Positions 39,901-46,600 of a stretch of 64,000 nt of DNA are shown here, in pieces (positions within the stretch are counted from its first letter, which is position 1; each line of letters starts with the position of its first letter). The stretch is taken from assembly GCF_008831285.2 (NCBI RefSeq), contig NC_045142.1, forward strand, positions 12,540,716 through 12,604,715, in the 5' to 3' direction. This DNA is from Nymphaea colorata. Its lineage: Eukaryota; Streptophyta; Magnoliopsida; Nymphaeales; Nymphaeaceae. Under the pieces are notes generated by a model. The model was not told where the DNA came from, made no database searches, and saw nothing but the letters and a program-made list of their open reading frames with translations. The position numbers and the translations under genes were made by a program.

Positions 39901-41106
39901 ATTTTTGTCTTAAATTTATATTATTTTTTCTTCCAGCTACTCTTTTTTTTCTTTATTGGGTGTTCATTGTGGAGACTTTCTCAGGTACCAATTAGAAACA
40001 TGTTTTTGTCAACAAAATTCAGAACTAATAATAATATATAATATCATTCTCTTGCTCAATGAGTCATATTAGTACTTTTTGCTACATGAGAGCAATTCCC
40101 AACCTTTCCAGAATAATAATATTTATAAAAATTAATCACTAAAATTTCTGGAATCAAGATCAGTAGAGTTTATTAGTTAAAAGTTAAAACCAATTCCTTT
40201 GGGATAATTTTGGATCTAAATGGCATAGACATTGATTGGAACTCTTCCCTCAGTTTGTAATTTTAACACTTCCTATCAACATTTCAGAAGCTAGCCCTAA
40301 GGAGCTGGTGCAGCGTGTGAATCTTTATTGGTCAGGACAGGAGTTAAAGTTCAAATCACATGAGTACCTCTCTGTGCAAGCCCAAGCCGGTACAAGCCGT
40401 GGGGGTGAGCATTACTAGCTTTGACATTTATAGTTTATACTTTTGAAAGTGTGCCTAAATCTTATGTTCTAGATGTCGTTTCCTCACAATGGAAATCGAA
40501 AATATTTTGGAAGCCATAAAAAACCCAAACTTTTAACACCATAAACGTCATACTTCCTCCATGCAACATCTCCTAAAGACGCTCATTAGGTGCTTCTTTC
40601 ACAATTCTTTTGTCTGACATTTGTGAGTCTCCTGATTCAGTCGTGAATTAGATCTCACTCAGATTCCAGATATGTATATTAACCGTATTAGAAAGTGGAT
40701 CAAATCGTTTCAACTCTAGCTAGCAACTTCCAGCATTTGCCGTGTGACCAACAGCATCGCCTCATGTCATGCTACCAGTTTCAGAGTACTGGCCTATGAT
40801 TGAAAATTCTCTGACATATCATTAAACAAATGCCAAGTTGTATCAGCCTATATCAGATTAATACAAAATATTTACTATACCACATCACACAATACCCTAG
40901 TATATTAGTTTTAATAGTCAAAATCCTGACCACTAGGCTACTAATTTGACTAGTCAGTTGAGTTGGCTGTCAACTGATCAGTGTTATCAAATCAGTAACT
41001 AATTGGTCAAATAGTCAACTAGTTACACTCGTCATGGCCAGCCTACTAATAATTGACTATGAATTTACATATGCATGATTTGTATGGATATACCTGCTTC
41101 TGTATA

Positions 41107-41185
<79 letters not shown>

Positions 41186-42010
41186 ACACCTAAGTAGTCT
41201 TTTTGAGGGCTTGAACGACCTGTATCACATTTTCAATTTTGACAGCTTTAGAAGTTCATTAGAATATTCTTGAACCTTGCAACAACTTGACTTTTTCTTT
41301 TCTTTGTTATGTTGGGGAAGAGTAGTGTGGGTGGTCAAAGGAAATAGGTTCTTTATAATATCATCAAATGTTTATTTATGTGAGTGCTTGACATAAAACA
41401 GCCATATGGTTGAAGGATTCAACAAAAAGGGAATAACTCAAAATCATGTGTGTTCCGAAATACGCACCAGCCACAATTTGACAAAGCAATTGCAACAGAA
41501 CTGAGAAGTTTTGTGGCCTCTGGTTCATCTAGAATGACACCACTTGCACTGAGTGGAGAGATAACCTGGTAAGGTACATGCATGAAGAACAAAAAGATTG
41601 TAAGACTCATACTCAATGTTGCCAAAAGATGCATCATGAAAGTATTAACAACAATCAAGTCTCAAGCTTACACTATAATAGAAATCCAATTTGCACTAAC
41701 TGGAGGTATAAGGAAGGCATACCATGATCTGGTTGATATATCAAAAATATTAAAGTAGACTAAGCCAAAAAAGGCTCTAGTACATTCTGACTCCTGAATA
41801 TGACTACCTTCAGGGGCAGAATAGTAAAGCAGAACCCTCCAACTTGAATTTCATGTCATAGGGATGCTGCTTCACCCACGTCAACACGACTCAGGTGCTG
41901 GTGCTGGTACAGCTCCAGCACGAAATTTCACTGAGGTCAGCCGAACCATGCCAAAACTTGCCATTTTAGATGCACAGCTGATTAAACTAGCCTTAGTACA
42001 AAGATAAAGA

Positions 42011-42090
<80 letters not shown>

Positions 42091-43623
42091 CATCATCATA
42101 TATTGGAGGCCCTATCTACCCAAACAATTGGCTTCATACTTGGCTATGTATACACCAAAACATTGCCAACTTTGGTTTAACCTTCAAAGAAGCATAGCAC
42201 AAGAGGAAAAAGCAAGACCAAGAATAAGAAGGGAAAAGAGGAGAGAGAATAGAAAGGGCAGGAGAAAGATAAAGAGAAATGAGGAGGAAGAAGAAGAGAG
42301 AGAAATAATAAAAGGACCAAGATCCTCCTTCCATTGTTCAACCAAAACTTGTTTAGTTGACTTCAAGTTCTGCTTTGACCATGTCTCACTTTTGAATCAA
42401 TAAAGGCAGGCCAAGACACTGCATCTGCCAGGTACTAAAGCTCCACCATGCCAAAACACAACAAAAAAGCAAAATGTCTTATTTTAAGTAACGTTGTCAG
42501 ATTTTGGCCACATGAATTTTCACAGTATGATTATATGGTTAGTAAACAAAGACCCAATTGACAATAAAGATAATAGGCTTTTGAATGATTTTGATATGCA
42601 AGGCATTCAAAAAATTATTTTTGAACCTTTGCCAGACAAAATCATATGGATCTGGTGATGGTTTGTCGACTTCTCAGCCAGTAAATCTGACATTATGAGA
42701 ATTATCTAAAGACATATGATCTACAGTGATAGCTTTACGGTTCATCTCATACTAAAGCAGTATGGGCCTGAGTTCCTTGAAGGAAGGAAGAATGGGGAAA
42801 CATCATAATCTTGTGGAGAGGACATTGTACTCTGGCCCCAAACAGGCCATGTTTTTTTGCACCTTCTCACGAACTGGAAACTGTCTCTCCATGATCAGCA
42901 ACACCCTTCAATTTATAAGACATTGCACTATAATAAAAGATCCCTTTTTAAGGCTCTGAAATTCTTTCTTGAGAAACATAACTCTGAATTGAGAAATTCA
43001 AGAACATGTGCTTGTTAAATTGGCCCGTAACTCTTTAGTTGTACAATGTACACTCATCTGGAACACTCACAAGGACTTCCTGAGACAAAGTTGATGTGAG
43101 ATAGGCAAAGACAGCTCGGTCCTTCTTCATCGAAGAAAACTGTTCAAGGTTTACCATTGAAGAAAATCATAATTTTGTCTATTCACTCTATATTTCCTAA
43201 TCTTGTTAAGCCTCAATATTTTATAGAGAAAGCAAATTTTCCAGTTAATAGCTGAGGAAAATCTCAGTGATAAAAATCCAAGAATGATATTTGTGATAAC
43301 GGTCTCCACAAATGCTAGCTTTCATGAAAATGAAAATTTTATGATAGTGTGCCTAAGGAAGACAATGAATAATCTTTTGTCTATAAAGGAGATGACCTAA
43401 CTAAACATGACGATGATGATAATTTTATAGATGATATGGATACTGCTCATTAAATGTATGAACTATTGAACTTATAAAATATGTTGTTTGATGTCTTATT
43501 AACTTATGAACTTATAAAAATGTATGGCACACTCCAGTACCTGCATTGTCTAAAACTCTCCATGTCCAAATGAGTCTCCCTATACCCGCACATGTAACCA
43601 CATCCATAGTGTATGTGATTCAG

Positions 43624-43675
<52 letters not shown>

Positions 43676-46600
43676 TAGATAGATAGATAGATAGAGAGGG
43701 ACATTTTCATACTATTGAATATTGACACATATGCACGGATGTATGATACTTTTCTTTTTATTTCTTGTTGCAAGTTTGTCTGTTTCCCTTCCCTTTTTCT
43801 GTTTCAATAAAGTTAATGCACAAAGGGCATTACAAAACTGTTGTCCTAGTTGTTGGGACTTGAGAGTGTCCACTAGCTGTTGGGCACTCTCAATGGCTAG
43901 ATCTGTCAATCGATCTAAGAGAGACCTTTCCTTTTGTATTGGCAATTCTTTGTATGCATTTCAGGGACCTACTAAAGCTCTTTATTATTACTTTGTATGT
44001 ATGCCTCCCTTTATTATTACTTTGTATGTATGCCTACATCTCCTGTTTTTTATGTTACATATTAAGTGAGAAATTACCTTGTGGAAAAGTGCCATGAAAA
44101 CTTTCCATTTGTATTAAGTAAGAGAAGCTTCAATTCCTACAAATTAAGATAAACCAGCCATGCAGAAAATATGTGGTATTTACCAAAAATTCTTTTACTC
44201 CAAACTGTAGTTGTAGACTGTGTAACTCATCCTTCCACTCAGCATTGTGAGCTGCATGGGAAAGTTCATGAATTGTACATAAGATGCCCAATAAATGCTT
44301 AGCAAAAATTGAACAATAGTAAATCCCTTTCATTAAAGCCAAAACTAAAGTAATTGTAAGTGAAAACCTATAAATAAGTACCAGTAGTGTGCAGCTCAAA
44401 ATAATACTCCAAACAGTAGGACTTCATGCCATACTTGGAATCAAACTTCACCTTGTAAAGGTTCTTCAAAGAGCCAACTTGAAGAGCATTCTTACGCTGC
44501 AAGGAATGAGCAACAGTGGATATCTATAACCAACCTAGAACTGTCAATAACATTATACTCATATTCACAATGAAGCCAAAGTTTGATACCTATTTGTTTT
44601 TCTGAACAAGGCTTCTGATGTGGAAAGCCTCATCAGAAAAACAGAGCACTTGTGGTTCTCAGCAATACAACAATGTCCCAAGCCCAAGAGTTTAGCCTAA
44701 GAGCTAAAATTACATGTGTTTCCCCATTGTTCCTAAACAAAGAAGCTCACCAAATCCTATCATACCTGAACCGTTAACATACTGAAATCTACTTTATGTT
44801 TCCACCTTGGGTTGTTCAACAACTGAGTAACCAATTAGTTGGCCTAGTCAGTGGTCTGCGGACTAGACCGTGGCCTGAAAGTTGCTAGGGCCTAGTTGGG
44901 CAACTAGTCCATCCTCATTGTCCAAACTAGTTAGCGGTTTGGAGCCACACGGTTTACATTTGGTTAGTTTTCTTGCTTTGTTTTAGCTTTTTGAAGTAAG
45001 AAAATTTTTTAAAAGCTAAAAAACTTTTATAAAAGTCCAACGTGCCATAGTTTCTGCACTTTTGGATTTGTACTCTCTCCCTTCCTTTCTCTCTCTCTCT
45101 ATATATATGCATTGTTATGTGGAATGGATGTACTATGTGGTTTACATGACTCAGAATGATGTTTTATGTTTTTACCACTTTTACGACTTTAAGTATTTTG
45201 TTGCTAAATCGCCTTATTGCTTTTAGTTTAGTCACAAACTTGGACAAACTAGTCCCAATAGTCTTTTTAGGGATTTGACTGACCTATATCCAGCTTCCGA
45301 TTTCGGCAACTTAGGGTCTCACCAAGAATTATTGCCAGACATACCCAAACCAAAAAAGAATGTGCCCATGTGGCTGAAATGATATTATATGCCATCGAAG
45401 TAAAAAATAAAGAGCTATCAGTCCTTCCTGTATGGTGAAGAGGAATCTCAAGCCAATTATACCTCATTCTAACTTTGCTCTACATCTCCTTACATACAAG
45501 TCAGGCATGATACTATGTCACATGAATTCGGGGTGCTGGTGCCGGTGCTGGTGCAAAGTGGGTGCTAGTACGACACATCTCAAAAAATTTGGGTGTAAGG
45601 GCATAGTTAGAGAGCGTGTGCGCATGTGTGTGCGTGTATTATGCTTTTTTTTCTAAAAAACAAATTTTATTTAAAGATAATTTTAGTTTATTTTTAAAAT
45701 TTTACAATTAATAAATAAAGTTTTATTAAATATTGGCAATCTTGTCATCCTTTTTAAAGGACGATAGACTGGTCGTCCTTTCAAAAGGAGAACCAAGTGT
45801 TGTCGATAGGCTTGCCGTCTTTTGAAAAGGACAATCAAGTGTTGCCATCCTTTTTAAAGGATAAGGGGGAGGGGGGAGAGAGAGAGAGAGAGAGAGAGAG
45901 CAGGAGGGATAAATGTGCGTGACTGAAAAAAACTGAAAGGAAAGAGAGAGAGAGTAGGGGAAAATAGGAGGAAAGCAAACGAGAGAGAAAACAAAAAAGG
46001 AAAAAGTAAAAGAGAGAAAGAGGAGAAAAAAAGAAAGGGAAAGAAAAAATAAGAGAAGAAGGAGGCAGGTGCAGTCAGCAGCATGTGATGTGTGTTAACT
46101 GCACATGATGCGCGTCAGAGCCGCACCTGCAATTGCGTCAGGTCGAGGTAGGTGCAGAACCCTAAATAAAGAGTCCATTTGACTTAGGATATGTCAAAGA
46201 AATATTGCAGCCATATCTATCTAATAGAGAAAGAACCAACAAGCTATGGAAGAGTTTGAAAATAAAAGTGGATGATGACCGCTGATTGCTTTGCCATGAC
46301 CATTAAGTATATTACACTCGGTGCATGTTTAAAATAAAAGAGCACCCTTAATAAATTCACAAGGTATGGTGAATTTTAGTCGATTATTCTCCATGTTTTT
46401 TGGCTAGCTTTTACAAAATTTATTGGTTTTCAGCATATAATTTAAAATGTAACTTCCAGTTAGTTTAAGATTTAAGAAGTAAAATGATATGAAGCCAGGA
46501 AAGAAGTCAAGGTCAATAAAGGACAGGTTTACCTAAAGATGAGAAACCAAAAAGGTATGTCTCATCAAAATTTCAAAATCACGTATTACAGTTATGCATG

